Assembly: GCA_021773565.1 (NCBI GenBank)
Contig: JAJFJZ010000012.1
Coordinates: 62,001-126,000 of the forward strand
Length of the DNA stretch: 64,000 bases
Reading direction: 5' to 3'
DNA from: Gammaproteobacteria bacterium
Lineage (GTDB): Bacteria; Pseudomonadota; Gammaproteobacteria; Pseudomonadales; Azotimanducaceae
How positions within the stretch are numbered: the stretch's first letter is position 1; every line of letters begins with the position of its first letter. Positions 1-10,676 of the stretch are shown in pieces. A program made the translations under genes and the position numbers. The notes beneath the pieces were generated by a model. The model did not search any database. It saw only the letters and a list, made by a program, of their open reading frames with translations, and had not been told where the DNA came from.

Positions 1-1
1 C

Positions 2-955
2 GGGCCGGTTAAGGACAGTAAGCTAAAACCAAGAATTACCGAAACAGCAAAAGCGCTCTGGTATATTTATCTTACCTTGACCATCTCGTGTGCAGCAGCA
101 TACTGGTTTGCAGGCATGTCGGTATTTGATGCTATTTGTCATAGTTTTTCTACCGTCGCCATTGGTGGTTTTTCCACACACGACGCAAGCATGGGTTATT
201 TTGACAGCGTATGGGTAGAATCGGTGGCAATTGTATTCATGATAATCTCCGGAATTAATTTTGGACTGCACTTTGTCGTCTGGAACCGCCGCAGCCTTTT
301 TCCATACTTTAGAGACCTGGAAGTACGTCTTTACTTGCTGGCTCTGGTAGGACTCTGTTTTATAGTTTGTCTGGTGCTGATTAATGAAGCGGGCACCACA
401 ACGGATCACCCGGTGCGTGAGGGTATATTCCAGGTGGTGTCAATCGCGACTACCACCGGCTTTACTACAACAAACTTTAGTGTGTGGCCTTCTCTACTAC
501 CGATACTCCTCCTCCTCGCGGCATTTGCCGGAGGGTGCGCTGGTTCAACTGCGGGCGGGATTAAAATGGTGCGGGTATTATTGCTCTACTTACAGGGCGT
601 GAGAGAGTTACGTCGCCTGATTCACCCTAACGGTATTTTTCCACTAAAGCTGGGAAAACAGGTAGTGCCCAACAAGGTTGTTGAGTCTGTCTGGTCATTT
701 TTTTCCGCCTACGTAATAATTTTCCTGCTACTGGTATGCATTCTTATGGGCATTTCAAGCATGGATTTTACTACCGCTTTTTCTGCTGTGGGCGCAAGCC
801 TGAATAACCTGGGCCCCGGTCTGGGAGACGTGGCACTAAATTATGCCTCGCTCACCGAGCCAACCCAATGGCTGCTAATGTTGGCAATGGTGCTCGGCAG
901 ATTGGAGATTTTTACTCTGCTGGTTGTGCTTACTCCCGCATTCTGGCGTCACTAG
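2..955 (+). CDS. trkH: Trk potassium uptake channel subunit TrkH (C-terminal part)
   Basis: The frame is open from the window edge, so the true start lies upstream; 317 residues of a protein usually near 480 are present. TrkH is the inner-membrane channel of the Trk K+ uptake system and works with the cytoplasmic NAD-binding regulator TrkA. Three of the four pore repeats are visible: HSFSTVAIGGFSTHDASMG near residue 40, TTTGFTTTNF followed by GGCAGSTAGGIK near 150-180, and NNLGPGLGDV near 265. The protein ends in the typical LLVVLTPAFWRH. It runs towards lpxL with only 6 bp between the two stops. Family assignment is firm; only the partner gene is unseen. Confidence 0.95.
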   Translation, partial: GPVKDSKLKPRITETAKALWYIYLTLTISCAAAYWFAGMSVFDAICHSFSTVAIGGFSTHDASMGYFDSVWVESVAIVFMIISGINFGLHFVVWNRRSLFPYFRDLEVRLYLLALVGLCFIVCLVLINEAGTTTDHPVREGIFQVVSIATTTGFTTTNFSVWPSLLPILLLLAAFAGGCAGSTAGGIKMVRVLLLYLQGVRELRRLIHPNGIFPLKLGKQVVPNKVVESVWSFFSAYVIIFLLLVCILMGISSMDFTTAFSAVGASLNNLGPGLGDVALNYASLTEPTQWLLMLAMVLGRLEIFTLLVVLTPAFWRH

Positions 956-961
956 CTTGCT

Positions 962-1870
962 CTAACGATACCGGTCGGTATCCTTGTCTGGTGCCTGTTT
1001 AAATCGCTTGTATTCCCATTGGTACTGGTCTGGCTGCTGAGACACTATTTCTTCGATACGTGAATTGATTGCCAGCAAACACTGAGCCTCATCAGCTGTA
1101 TAAAGCCCATCGTGTGCTTCGGTAAAACGTATCTGGAATCCTCGATACTCCGGCAAACGCAGAGAATGCCCAAACACCACGCGCGCCCCGGTTCTTTGAA
1201 TCAAACGGTAGGCAAGTGTCATGGTTAACGCCGGCACCCCAAAAAAAGGTACGTATAAGCCAGACTTTCTTTTTGGAACCTGGTCCGGTAGCAAGCCGAC
1301 AACCCTTCCCTGTTTTAGCGCCTGATATAATTTTCTCAAGCCCCAGGTGTTGGCGGGAAAAAGTTCGATCCCGCTTTTGTTTCTCAATTTTTGTAATGCT
1401 GTATCCAGGCCCTTTATCTTTGCAGGTTCATACATCACCACAGGGTTATGACGCGCACTGACATAATTGTTTATCAGTTCCCAGTTACCATAGTGGGGAA
1501 TAAGTAACAGTACGCCAACCCCATCATGTATATCCAGCAGAGCAGCACCTTTCACCGATTCGATATAGCGGTTTGCTCGCCTGCCGCCTTTGCCAAAAAC
1601 CACACCAGCTTCCATCACGAGTTGCCCCGTGGACCGTAAACTGGAAAGCGCCAGATTATTCCTTTCCGAATTACTGAGCGCTGGAAAGCACAATTTCAGG
1701 TTTACCAGCGTAACCTGTTTCATCCGCGTATTAAGGTAATAGAAGAGATCTCCAAGCCGTTTACCGCTCCATTGCAATGCAGGCAATGGTATGAAGCTGA
1801 GAAACCACACAGTAAATTCCAGCGCGCCGCCCAATATCCCCGCCTGCAGCTTTGCCCATATTTTTTTCAT
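962..1870 (-). CDS. lpxL: Lipid A biosynthesis acyltransferase (LpxL/HtrB family)
   Basis: A 302-residue inner-membrane acyltransferase that adds a secondary acyl chain (lauroyl or similar) from acyl-ACP to Kdo-lipid A or its precursor. An N-terminal hydrophobic anchor spans about residues 15-32. The catalytic H-x4-E motif is HYGNWE at residues 126-131, and the later LLPDQVP and VPFFG segments are typical of the family. The start codon overlaps the end of tag by 4 bp (ATGA), so the two genes are probably cotranscribed and translationally coupled. Sequence alone does not tell LpxL from LpxM or LpxP, so the exact acyl chain and order of addition are open. Confidence 0.9.
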   Translation of the reverse strand: MKKIWAKLQAGILGGALEFTVWFLSFIPLPALQWSGKRLGDLFYYLNTRMKQVTLVNLKLCFPALSNSERNNLALSSLRSTGQLVMEAGVVFGKGGRRANRYIESVKGAALLDIHDGVGVLLLIPHYGNWELINNYVSARHNPVVMYEPAKIKGLDTALQKLRNKSGIELFPANTWGLRKLYQALKQGRVVGLLPDQVPKRKSGLYVPFFGVPALTMTLAYRLIQRTGARVVFGHSLRLPEYRGFQIRFTEAHDGLYTADEAQCLLAINSRIEEIVSQQPDQYQWEYKRFKQAPDKDTDRYR

Positions 1871-2466
1871 TCTTCAACCAGCCTTCTTGCCACATTTCCT
1901 GACGCGCAGGCAGTATGCCGAAAGCAACCGAAAACATGGTCATTAACCATGCCTGCGCTTTGCATGAATGCGTAACAGATGGTGGGACCAACAAACTTAA
2001 ATCCTGCCTGTTTAAGGGCCTTGGACATAGATACAGATTCCTGCGTATACGCAGGAACCTCGCTTCCGGTTACCCAGCGATTTTGCTGGGGTATTCCGCC
2101 CGTGAACGACCATAAATACTCAACAACATCCTGATCGCCTGCAAGCGCTTTATACAGGCGAGCATTATGGATACAGGCTTCCAGTTTCCCGCGGTGCCGG
2201 ATGATACTACTTTCCTTGAGCAAGCCATCGATGTACGCGGCGTCGGTTCTTGCAAGCTCTGCGGGATTCAGATTAAACATTAATTCCCTGAAGCGTTTTC
2301 TCTTTCGCAAAACCGTTATCCAGCTCAGGCCTGCTTGCATGCCTTCCATAACCAACAGCTCAAATAACCCGTCCGCATCCATCAGTGGCACTCCCCACTC
2401 TTCATCATGATACCGGGTATAAAGTGAGTCGCTTCCACACCAGGTGCAACGTTGCTTTTTGACCAT
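1867..2466 (-). CDS. tag: DNA-3-methyladenine glycosylase I
   Basis: A 199-residue base-excision repair enzyme that removes 3-methyladenine from alkylated DNA. The family signatures YHDEEWGVP (residues 19-27) and EGMQAGLSWITVLRKR are present. The zinc ligands can be placed: Cys7 and His20 near the N-terminus and the His and Cys of NDHVFGCFRH near the C-terminus. I chose the ATG at 2466, giving MVKKQRCTWCG, because the E. coli protein starts just before the zinc Cys; a TTG at 2484 would add six residues. It is followed by lpxL with a 4-bp overlap and is divergent from gmhB. Confidence 0.93.
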   Translation of the reverse strand: MVKKQRCTWCGSDSLYTRYHDEEWGVPLMDADGLFELLVMEGMQAGLSWITVLRKRKRFRELMFNLNPAELARTDAAYIDGLLKESSIIRHRGKLEACIHNARLYKALAGDQDVVEYLWSFTGGIPQQNRWVTGSEVPAYTQESVSMSKALKQAGFKFVGPTICYAFMQSAGMVNDHVFGCFRHTACASGNVARRLVEE

Positions 2467-2530
2467 AAGCCGGAATTGTTCCAAACTGCAAACTCATAGT
2501 GTAACCAAAGTTTAAGGAAGATAAGACTCA

Positions 2531-3073
2531 ATGACACTGGTACTTCTGGATCGGGATGGCGTTATCAATTTCGATTCAGACAACTACATATGTTCTCCAG
2601 CACAATTTGATCCGATACCAGGCAGCATCGAAGCAATTGCACGGCTCGTTACGGCCGGGTTTCAAGTTGCCGTGTGCAGCAATCAATCTGGTCTGGCCCG
2701 CGGCCTTTTTACCGAGAGCGTACTCTCGGAAATTCACGCAAAGATGGACTATTTGTTAAGACAGCACAGCGTCGCGTTGAGCGCCATCTACTACTGCCCT
2801 CATCTACCAACGGATAATTGCGAGTGTCGCAAACCGGCACCGGGAATGCTTTTGCGGGCGCTCACTGATTTTTCCAGTCCTGCAGATAAAACCTGGTTCA
2901 TCGGAGATTCTGTCCGGGATATGCAAGCTGCCCTGGTAGCCGGTTGCAAGCCGATACTGGTACGCACTGGTAATGGCACCGCCCACGAGGAAGCGGTAAA
3001 AAGGCTAGGTGTTAATAATATCCACAACAATCTGAATGATGCTGTATTCACCCTGATGGGCCAGGCCGACTAA
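2531..3073 (+). CDS. gmhB: D-glycero-beta-D-manno-heptose 1,7-bisphosphate 7-phosphatase
   Basis: A 180-residue HAD phosphatase that removes the C7 phosphate of heptose bisphosphate in the ADP-heptose branch of LPS inner-core synthesis. The nucleophile and acid/base are Asp7 and Asp9 of LLDRDGVIN, the second motif is CSNQSG (49-54), and the metal-binding GDS with Asp130 lies near 125-130. The GmhB-specific zinc site is clear: Cys89 and His91, then Cys97 and Cys99. In Pseudomonas-type genomes the gene also lies beside gyrB. It converges on gyrB with a 17-bp gap. glyQS, often found between tag and gmhB in relatives, is absent here. Confidence 0.93.
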   Translation: MTLVLLDRDGVINFDSDNYICSPAQFDPIPGSIEAIARLVTAGFQVAVCSNQSGLARGLFTESVLSEIHAKMDYLLRQHSVALSAIYYCPHLPTDNCECRKPAPGMLLRALTDFSSPADKTWFIGDSVRDMQAALVAGCKPILVRTGNGTAHEEAVKRLGVNNIHNNLNDAVFTLMGQAD

Positions 3074-3090
3074 CCATAAAAAGCCTTGTA

Positions 3091-5505
<2,415 letters not shown>

Positions 5506-5527
5506 TCACTATTTCCTAATTTCAATT

Positions 5528-6628
5528 TTAGGCATCGGTTTCACAACAAGTGCCTTGTTCCACGTGGAACGATTTTTGCCGTTCTCCGGAAAATGCGCCT
5601 AATAATGCGGGTTCAAGTGTTGACGTAGCGATCACCTGGCAGTTCAGCCCGGACAACAGTGAGAAAAATCTTTCACTATGTTGTGTATCCAGCTCTGCAC
5701 CTACATCATCAATAAGGAACAGGCTCCTGCGGCCCACCGAGCTCTCCGTAAGTTTTGCCTGAGCCAAACTCATTGCGTGCGCCACCGTTTTCGCCTGACC
5801 TCTTGAAAGTTCAGACGCGGCCTCTACCCCCCGCCCGGTAGTAACCCCAATATCCGCTCTATGGGGGCCACACTGTGTCGCGCCATGCGCCAAATCTCTT
5901 TCAGTGGATTCCTTAATGGCATCCGCAAAGCTCAATCCGCTCCGCCAACCCGTAGTATACCCTAGATGCAGCTCTAACTCTGCATCCAGAGCCTTTAAAG
6001 CCACGTTAAATGGCTCTTTCAAAGTCCCCATATAGACTTCTCTCAGGTTGGTAACCTGATCGGCCAACAAAACCAGCCGGGAGGTCCATGTTTCGAGCTC
6101 TTCCCGCGCATTATTTCCGTTCATTTGCCTCAAGAGGGCATTTCGTTGCTTCAATACCTTCTGGTAATCCCTGAGTGTGGGCAAGTATGAAGGTTTCACG
6201 TGAAACGCGCCCCAGTCCAAAAATTGCCGCCGCACGCCAGGTCCGGAAAAAAGCAGGTCTGCCGCATTGGGCAATAGAAGCTGAATAGGGAGCAAACCGG
6301 CAACTTCCGACAAGCGCTTCTCGGGCTCACCATTAATCTTGAGCTCCGTTCGGTTGTTGGAATGCTTGGATATGGCGGCTGATAGCCGCCCACGATGCTC
6401 ATCCTGCAAAACCCCGCGAACAACCAGAGCGTCGTTGTCGTGCTTAATCACAGAGGCCGTGCTTCGGGTACGAAAGGAGCGCCCCCTGGAAAGCACATGA
6501 ACGGCCTCAAGCAGCGCTGTTTTGCCGCTACCATTTGGCCCTACTAACATGTTTAAACCCGCGCTGAGCTCAATCTGGACGCTGGTGAGGTTTCTAAAGC
6601 TGGAAACCTCGAGACGTTCGAGGTACAT
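5528..6628 (-). CDS. recF: DNA replication and repair protein RecF
   Basis: A 366-residue SMC-like ATPase that with RecO and RecR loads RecA at single-strand gaps. Walker A is GPNGSGKT (30-37); the ABC-type signature region ELSRGQAKTV and Walker B FLIDDVGAELD follow in the C-terminal third. The start at 6628 lies 6 bp after the dnaN stop, in the standard dnaA-dnaN-recF-gyrB order. Oddly, its coding sequence holds two near-consensus parS palindromes, one within the last 15 codons and one in the middle, so the gene doubles as part of the centromere-like region. Confidence 0.97.
   Translation of the reverse strand: MYLERLEVSSFRNLTSVQIELSAGLNMLVGPNGSGKTALLEAVHVLSRGRSFRTRSTASVIKHDNDALVVRGVLQDEHRGRLSAAISKHSNNRTELKINGEPEKRLSEVAGLLPIQLLLPNAADLLFSGPGVRRQFLDWGAFHVKPSYLPTLRDYQKVLKQRNALLRQMNGNNAREELETWTSRLVLLADQVTNLREVYMGTLKEPFNVALKALDAELELHLGYTTGWRSGLSFADAIKESTERDLAHGATQCGPHRADIGVTTGRGVEAASELSRGQAKTVAHAMSLAQAKLTESSVGRRSLFLIDDVGAELDTQHSERFFSLLSGLNCQVIATSTLEPALLGAFSGERQKSFHVEQGTCCETDA
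5556..5571. other. parS-like ParB binding site inside the 3' end of recF
   Basis: The 16-mer TGTTCCACGTGGAACG matches the Pseudomonas-type parS palindrome TGTTNCACGTGNAACA at all positions but the last. It sits inside recF. parA and parB lie about 11 kb away on the other side of oriC, the distance expected for a chromosomal parABS system. Binding is inferred from sequence only. Confidence 0.8.
6192..6207. other. parS-like ParB binding site inside recF
   Basis: The 16-mer GGTTTCACGTGAAACG contains the perfect 14-bp palindrome GTTTCACGTGAAAC; only the two outermost bases deviate from the consensus. It encodes part of FHVKPS in RecF. It is the second of two such sites 636 bp apart in the same gene. 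Confidence 0.78.
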
Positions 6629-6634
6629 ATCGAC

Positions 6635-7738
6635 CTATAAACGCATGGGCATGACAACAAAAATGGAGTCTTCCGAGCCCGGCGCTTCAATCAGGGCGCT
6701 ACTATTGGCATCAGAAACGCTGATTTTAACGGTGTCCGAACCAAGCACTGAGAGCACATCCTGTAAATAACCCACATTAAATCCTATCTCGATCTCCGGG
6801 CCCGAGTATTCAACTGTAAGCACCACCTCTGCCTCGTCCTGCTCGGGATTATTGGCCTGTATTGTTAGTTGGTCATGGGCGAGCAACAAGCGCACGCCAC
6901 GATATTTCTCGTTAGACAAAATGGCGGCGCGACTAAAAGCATCCTTTAAGGCTACCCGATCGCCCGAGAGCGGCTCTCCGGCGTCCCTGGGGATTACTTT
7001 TTCATAATCTGGGAACTTCCCGTCAACCAATTTGCTTGTTAGTGTGTACTCACTATTGCTGACACGTATATGGTTTCTGCTAATGGAAAGGCTAACCTTG
7101 CCGTTGTCCTCCGAAATCATTCGCCCTAACTCAAGCACACCTTTTCTGGGCACAATGGCCTGTATTCCTGAACCGCCCGATCCCTTGTTTAGCGTACACA
7201 TCGCCAGGCGATGCCCATCTGTCGCGACGGCCCGGACAAAATCCGGACTTATTTCTAATAACATGCCGTTTAGAAAGTAACGAACGTCCTGTTGGGCCAT
7301 CGCAAATGAAGTCTGGTCTATCAGGCGCCTGAAATCAGCCGCCTCTACGTCAAGCTCTACATCCCCTGCAGTGCCTTCTACTCCGGGAAACTCTCCGGCT
7401 GGCAACATAGCAAGGGAAAACCGGCTGCGGCCGGACCGAACGATCGCTCTATCGGCGTCTGTTGTTATGCTAACTTCCGCATTTTCCGGTAAAGAGCGCC
7501 AGATATCAGCCAGTTTTCTCGCCGGGATGGTCGCTTCTCCTGGTGCCTCTACAACCACACCCTCTGCTACCCTGGCCACCAGCTCCACTTCAAGATCTGT
7601 TCCGGTAAGAGAAACGCCGCTCTCGTTTGCTATGACCAGCAAATTTGAAAGTATAGGTAGCGTCTGGCGTCTTTCTACTACTCCCGTTACTAGTTGAAGC
7701 GGCCTTAACAATACCTCTCTGGTTGTTTTAAATTGCAT
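6635..7738 (-). CDS. dnaN: DNA polymerase III beta subunit (sliding clamp)
   Basis: A 367-residue protein that dimerises into the ring holding DNA polymerase III on DNA. It begins MQFKTTREVLLRPL and ends in the classic VVMPMRL tail. The family phrases LPILSNLLV and FLNGMLLEI are present. The frame stays open to 7777, but the ATG at 7738 matches the usual N-terminus and the length of E. coli DnaN (366), so I chose it. It lies between dnaA and recF. The 65-bp gap to dnaA may hold a promoter, but I saw no convincing boxes. Confidence 0.97.
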   Translation of the reverse strand: MQFKTTREVLLRPLQLVTGVVERRQTLPILSNLLVIANESGVSLTGTDLEVELVARVAEGVVVEAPGEATIPARKLADIWRSLPENAEVSITTDADRAIVRSGRSRFSLAMLPAGEFPGVEGTAGDVELDVEAADFRRLIDQTSFAMAQQDVRYFLNGMLLEISPDFVRAVATDGHRLAMCTLNKGSGGSGIQAIVPRKGVLELGRMISEDNGKVSLSISRNHIRVSNSEYTLTSKLVDGKFPDYEKVIPRDAGEPLSGDRVALKDAFSRAAILSNEKYRGVRLLLAHDQLTIQANNPEQDEAEVVLTVEYSGPEIEIGFNVGYLQDVLSVLGSDTVKISVSDANSSALIEAPGSEDSIFVVMPMRL

Positions 7739-7803
7739 TGCTTGCCCTGACGTACCTTGTTGTAAATAGTTGCCCAAACCCTGGACTGGTTTTCCTGTAA
7801 GTT

Positions 7804-9243
7804 TTAAAGCGTTAGCAGTCGATTGAGGTTTCGATAATCTTCCGCAATATCCGGGCTGGTGTCACGCAGTTCCAGAATTTTTCTACAAGCGTGAAGCACG
7901 GTTGTGTGGTCGCGCCCACCAAAGGCATCCCCTATCTCTGGCAGTGAGTGGTTAGTCATTTCCTTGGCTATGCTCATAGCCATCTGCCGGGGGCGTGCTA
8001 TTGACCTGTTTCTTCTTTTTGACAACAAATCGGCGATCTTGATCTTATAGTACTCAGCCACGACGCGCTGTATGTTATCAATGCTTATTTGCCGGTTTTG
8101 TACAGCAAAGAGGTCTCTCAATGAAAGCTTTACCTGTTCAATGGTAATGCGTCTGCCAGAAAACCGGGCATTAGCCATAACTCTCTTTAAAGCGCCTTCC
8201 AACTCACGAACATTGGATTTGATTCGCTCAGCTATAAAAAACGCTACATCAGAGTCAAGGTCGACATTTTCCAGCTCCGCTTTTTTCATCAAAATGGCAA
8301 CACGGGTTTCAAGCTCGGGAGGCTCAACACCTACAGTTAAGCCCCATACAAAACGTGATTTAAGTCGCTCTTCCAGACCGTCAATTTCCCTGGGATATCG
8401 ATCACAGGTGAGCACCATTTGGTGGCCCCGTTCGAGCAGCGCATTAAACACGTGAAAAAATTCTTCCTGCGAGCGAAGCTTGTTTGCGAAGAACTGGATA
8501 TCATCAATTAGCAGTGCATCTACATTGCGGTAGTACTTCATGAAATCCTGCATGGTCCCATTTTGAAGCGCCTTAACCATGTCTTGCACAAAGCGTTGCG
8601 AATGCAAATAAACCACTTTGGCGTTTGGGTTTTTTGCAAGAATCTCCATGCCAACCGCTTGCATCAAGTGTGTCTTGCCCAGACCAACGCCACCATACAA
8701 CAACAAGGGGTTATAGGACTGCCCAAGGTTTTCGGAAACCTGCATCGCCGCCGCCCTGGCTATCTCGTTAGATTTGCCTTCAACAAAAGAGCCAAAGGTA
8801 AAAGCCTTGTTCAGGCCGGTGCCCTCACCACTACCTGCCGAGCCCTGGTGCCCGCTGCGCTTGGGCTGTGGGCTGGTTTCAGGGCTTAAGCTGCCAACGC
8901 TCAAAATAACCTCCAGCTGTGGGCCGGAGCCGGCCTCAGCTGTTATCAACGCTTTTATTCTGTCCAGGTAAAGAGACTTTACACGAACCATTACATATTG
9001 GTTTGGCGCCATAAGGTGCAATTGCTGGTCATCTTCAGAGGCCTGTAAAGGACGAATCCAGGTGTTGTATTGCTGATAAGACATCTCCTTCTGCAACAGA
9101 AGAACACACTTATTCCACACCCCTGCAGACTGTTTGAAGCTGCTACTTAAAACGCCGCCTTTTGCATGGCGCTCGCTCGACCCGTTTTTACCTAGACTCC
9201 CTGAATCAGACGCACCAATAGAACTACTTCGTTTCAGTGTCAC
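7804..9243 (-). CDS. dnaA: Chromosomal replication initiator DnaA
   Basis: A 479-residue AAA+ initiator that binds DnaA boxes and opens oriC. Domain I, around [20 protein letters not shown], begins at residue 43; Walker A is GGVGLGKT (184-191); Walker B is LLIDDIQFF near 248; the C-terminal DNA-binding signature [14 protein letters not shown] is near 445. The start is a GTG at 9243 preceded by GGGAG about ten bases upstream. This start gives roughly 37 serine- and glycine-rich residues before the normal N-terminus of domain I, longer than in E. coli. A nearer GTG at residue 42 has no better ribosome site, so the extension is probable but not proven. Confidence 0.97.
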   Translation of the reverse strand: MTLKRSSSIGASDSGSLGKNGSSERHAKGGVLSSSFKQSAGVWNKCVLLLQKEMSYQQYNTWIRPLQASEDDQQLHLMAPNQYVMVRVKSLYLDRIKALITAEAGSGPQLEVILSVGSLSPETSPQPKRSGHQGSAGSGEGTGLNKAFTFGSFVEGKSNEIARAAAMQVSENLGQSYNPLLLYGGVGLGKTHLMQAVGMEILAKNPNAKVVYLHSQRFVQDMVKALQNGTMQDFMKYYRNVDALLIDDIQFFANKLRSQEEFFHVFNALLERGHQMVLTCDRYPREIDGLEERLKSRFVWGLTVGVEPPELETRVAILMKKAELENVDLDSDVAFFIAERIKSNVRELEGALKRVMANARFSGRRITIEQVKLSLRDLFAVQNRQISIDNIQRVVAEYYKIKIADLLSKRRNRSIARPRQMAMSIAKEMTNHSLPEIGDAFGGRDHTTVLHACRKILELRDTSPDIAEDYRNLNRLLTL

Positions 9244-9309
9244 TGACTAAAATCTCCCACCCAGATTATTCTTATACTTATTCTGCAAGACATTCTACTG
9301 ACTAAAATC
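9242..9309. repeat. 13-bp direct repeat at the dnaA start
   Basis: ACTGACTAAAATC occurs at 9242-9254 and again at 9297-9309, 55 bp apart. The first copy overlaps the dnaA GTG start codon. It may be a small duplication of the translation-initiation region or a paired protein-binding site; nothing else distinguishes these options. Confidence 0.6.
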
Positions 9310-9749
9310 CAAGCTTGCCATGAAGACAAACAATTGTTTTTTATGGTCCGCCCACGACAAAGATACAACATTATTCAATTCAAGCGTTTAGCTAATAAAA
9401 AGATGGTTTTGGACAAAATATAAAATTGCCACACCGCAAGGCAAAGTGCACAGAACTTGGTATAAATTGTGGATAACTTCCAAATAAGCACTTCAAAAAA
9501 TGTATAGCCTTTTTTGTGATAACTACTTCCCGTCTTTATACAGGTTAACCCAAGCTTATTAACAGGTCTGGTTTTCCCTAAATCCCTTGCCTGATGAGCG
9601 CCTTATCAATCTATACAAAATTCAGGCTTGCTCAACAAGCAACAACAACAATTTTATATATATAAAACTATTACTATTAAAGGCATTAGTGGTTTAGCTT
9701 TATCAACGCTCACTATGTGAGCGGTAAATATTTAACTCCTTTTAATGCG
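9244..9749. other. oriC: Probable chromosomal replication origin oriC
   Basis: This is the longest gene-free stretch of the window (569 bp from dnaA to rpmH), and gene orientation diverges around it. In Pseudomonas-type chromosomes oriC lies exactly between dnaA and rpmH. It holds one perfect DnaA box (TGTGGATAA, 9468-9476) and weaker matches at 9371 (TTATTCAAT), 9537 (TTATACAGG), 9556 (TTATTAACA) and 9700 (TTATCAACG). An AT-rich run from about 9648 to 9680, with TTTTATATATATAAAA, is a good candidate for the unwinding element. Assignment rests on position plus motifs. Confidence 0.8.
9468..9476 (-). promoter_or_regulatory. Perfect DnaA box in oriC
   Basis: TGTGGATAA is the exact complement of the consensus TTATCCACA. 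It is the only perfect copy in the dnaA-rpmH gap. Confidence 0.85.
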
Positions 9750-9778
9750 TTGACATAACAGGGGGAGGTACTTACAAT
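9750..9778 (+). promoter_or_regulatory. Sigma-70 promoter of rpmH-rnpA
   Basis: TTGACA (9750-9755), a 17-bp spacer and TACAAT (9773-9778) form a near-ideal housekeeping promoter. Transcription would start near 9785, about 29 bases before the rpmH start codon. Confidence 0.88.
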
Positions 9779-9813
9779 CGCGCTCCCTATTTTTTCGATA
9801 CTGGAAACTCATC

Positions 9814-9948
9814 GTGAAACGCACATTTCAGCCCAGCGTAATCAAACGCAAGCGCACTCATGGTTTTCGATCACGTATGGCTACCAAAAATGGCCGCAAG
9901 ATTATTAATGCCCGGCGGGCGAAGGGTCGAAAGCGCATTTGCGTTTAA
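9814..9948 (+). CDS. rpmH: 50S ribosomal protein L34
   Basis: A 44-residue basic ribosomal protein: [18 protein letters not shown] at the start, [12 protein letters not shown] at the end. The start codon is GTG at 9814. It is the first gene right of oriC, driven by the strong promoter 36 bp upstream, and rnpA follows after 15 bp. This arrangement is conserved across bacteria. Length and composition are normal for L34. Confidence 0.97.
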   Translation: MKRTFQPSVIKRKRTHGFRSRMATKNGRKIINARRAKGRKRICV

Positions 9949-9963
9949 AGTGCTCGATGCTTT

Positions 9964-10350
9964 GTGGACGAGCAATCACGCCTGAATTTTCCGAAGAGCA
10001 AACGCCTCACAGACAAACACCAGTTTGAAGCAGTATTCAAAAACCCTACATTTCGAACGAGCCGCGGTTCGGTAAGAGCGAAGGTTTCTGTTAATAATTT
10101 GGATTATCCCCGTTTAGGAATTATCGTAGCCAAACGTCAGTTTCCGCGCGCGGTGGCACGTAATGCCATTAAGAGGGAAATTAGAGAGAGCTTTAGGCTC
10201 CGCAGTGAATTACTTCCCAGCGTAGATATAGTTGTGCAGGTCTTTTCCTTTAAAATTAGAGACCATTTTTCACAATCGCTAGACGGTATTTGGAAGGATA
10301 TAATACTTGAGAAGAACCTCCGGCGAACCGCAACGGGAAAAATGGATTGA
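9964..10350 (+). CDS. rnpA: Ribonuclease P protein component
   Basis: A 128-residue basic protein that binds the RNase P RNA and helps process tRNA 5' ends. The signature RNR-type motif is ARNAIKREIRESFR near residue 60. The start is GTG at 9964, giving MDEQSRLNFPKSKRL, then the typical LTDKHQFEAVFK. It follows rpmH by 15 bp; its stop is one base before the yidD start, so rpmH-rnpA-yidD-yidC is very likely one operon. Confidence 0.95.
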   Translation: MDEQSRLNFPKSKRLTDKHQFEAVFKNPTFRTSRGSVRAKVSVNNLDYPRLGIIVAKRQFPRAVARNAIKREIRESFRLRSELLPSVDIVVQVFSFKIRDHFSQSLDGIWKDIILEKNLRRTATGKMD

Positions 10351-10351
10351 A

Positions 10352-10651
10352 ATGTTCAAGTTAGTTAGGAAAATATCCACTATTTGTGTGTTAGGCCTGA
10401 TTGGGTTTTACCGATATATTATAAGCCCGGTCACCGGTTCAAATTGTCGTTACTATCCCAGCTGTTCCAGTTACGCTGAACTGGCAATTCGCAAATACGG
10501 CCCGTTTGTTGGCAGCAAAATGGCGGTATTGAGAATTATGCGTTGTCGCCCAGGGATGGAGGGTGGTTTTGATCCTGTTCCTGGCAGTAGTATTGAAGAC
10601 AGGCCAGACAAAAATGATTTGGCCAAAGCCCATATAATTTCAAACCCCTAA
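10352..10651 (+). CDS. yidD: Membrane protein insertion efficiency factor YidD
   Basis: A 99-residue membrane-associated protein that assists YidC-dependent insertion. The family core GFYRYIISPVTGSNCRYYPSCSSYAELAI has the conserved cysteines of CRYYPSCS, and the later MRCRPG is also conserved. I chose the ATG at 10352, one base after the rnpA stop; a TTG at 10307 inside rnpA would add 15 residues with no family match. It is located between rnpA and yidC, as in most Gram-negative genomes. Confidence 0.93.
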   Translation: MFKLVRKISTICVLGLIGFYRYIISPVTGSNCRYYPSCSSYAELAIRKYGPFVGSKMAVLRIMRCRPGMEGGFDPVPGSSIEDRPDKNDLAKAHIISNP

Positions 10652-10676
10652 TCAGCTCGATAGGAGACTGTAGTAA

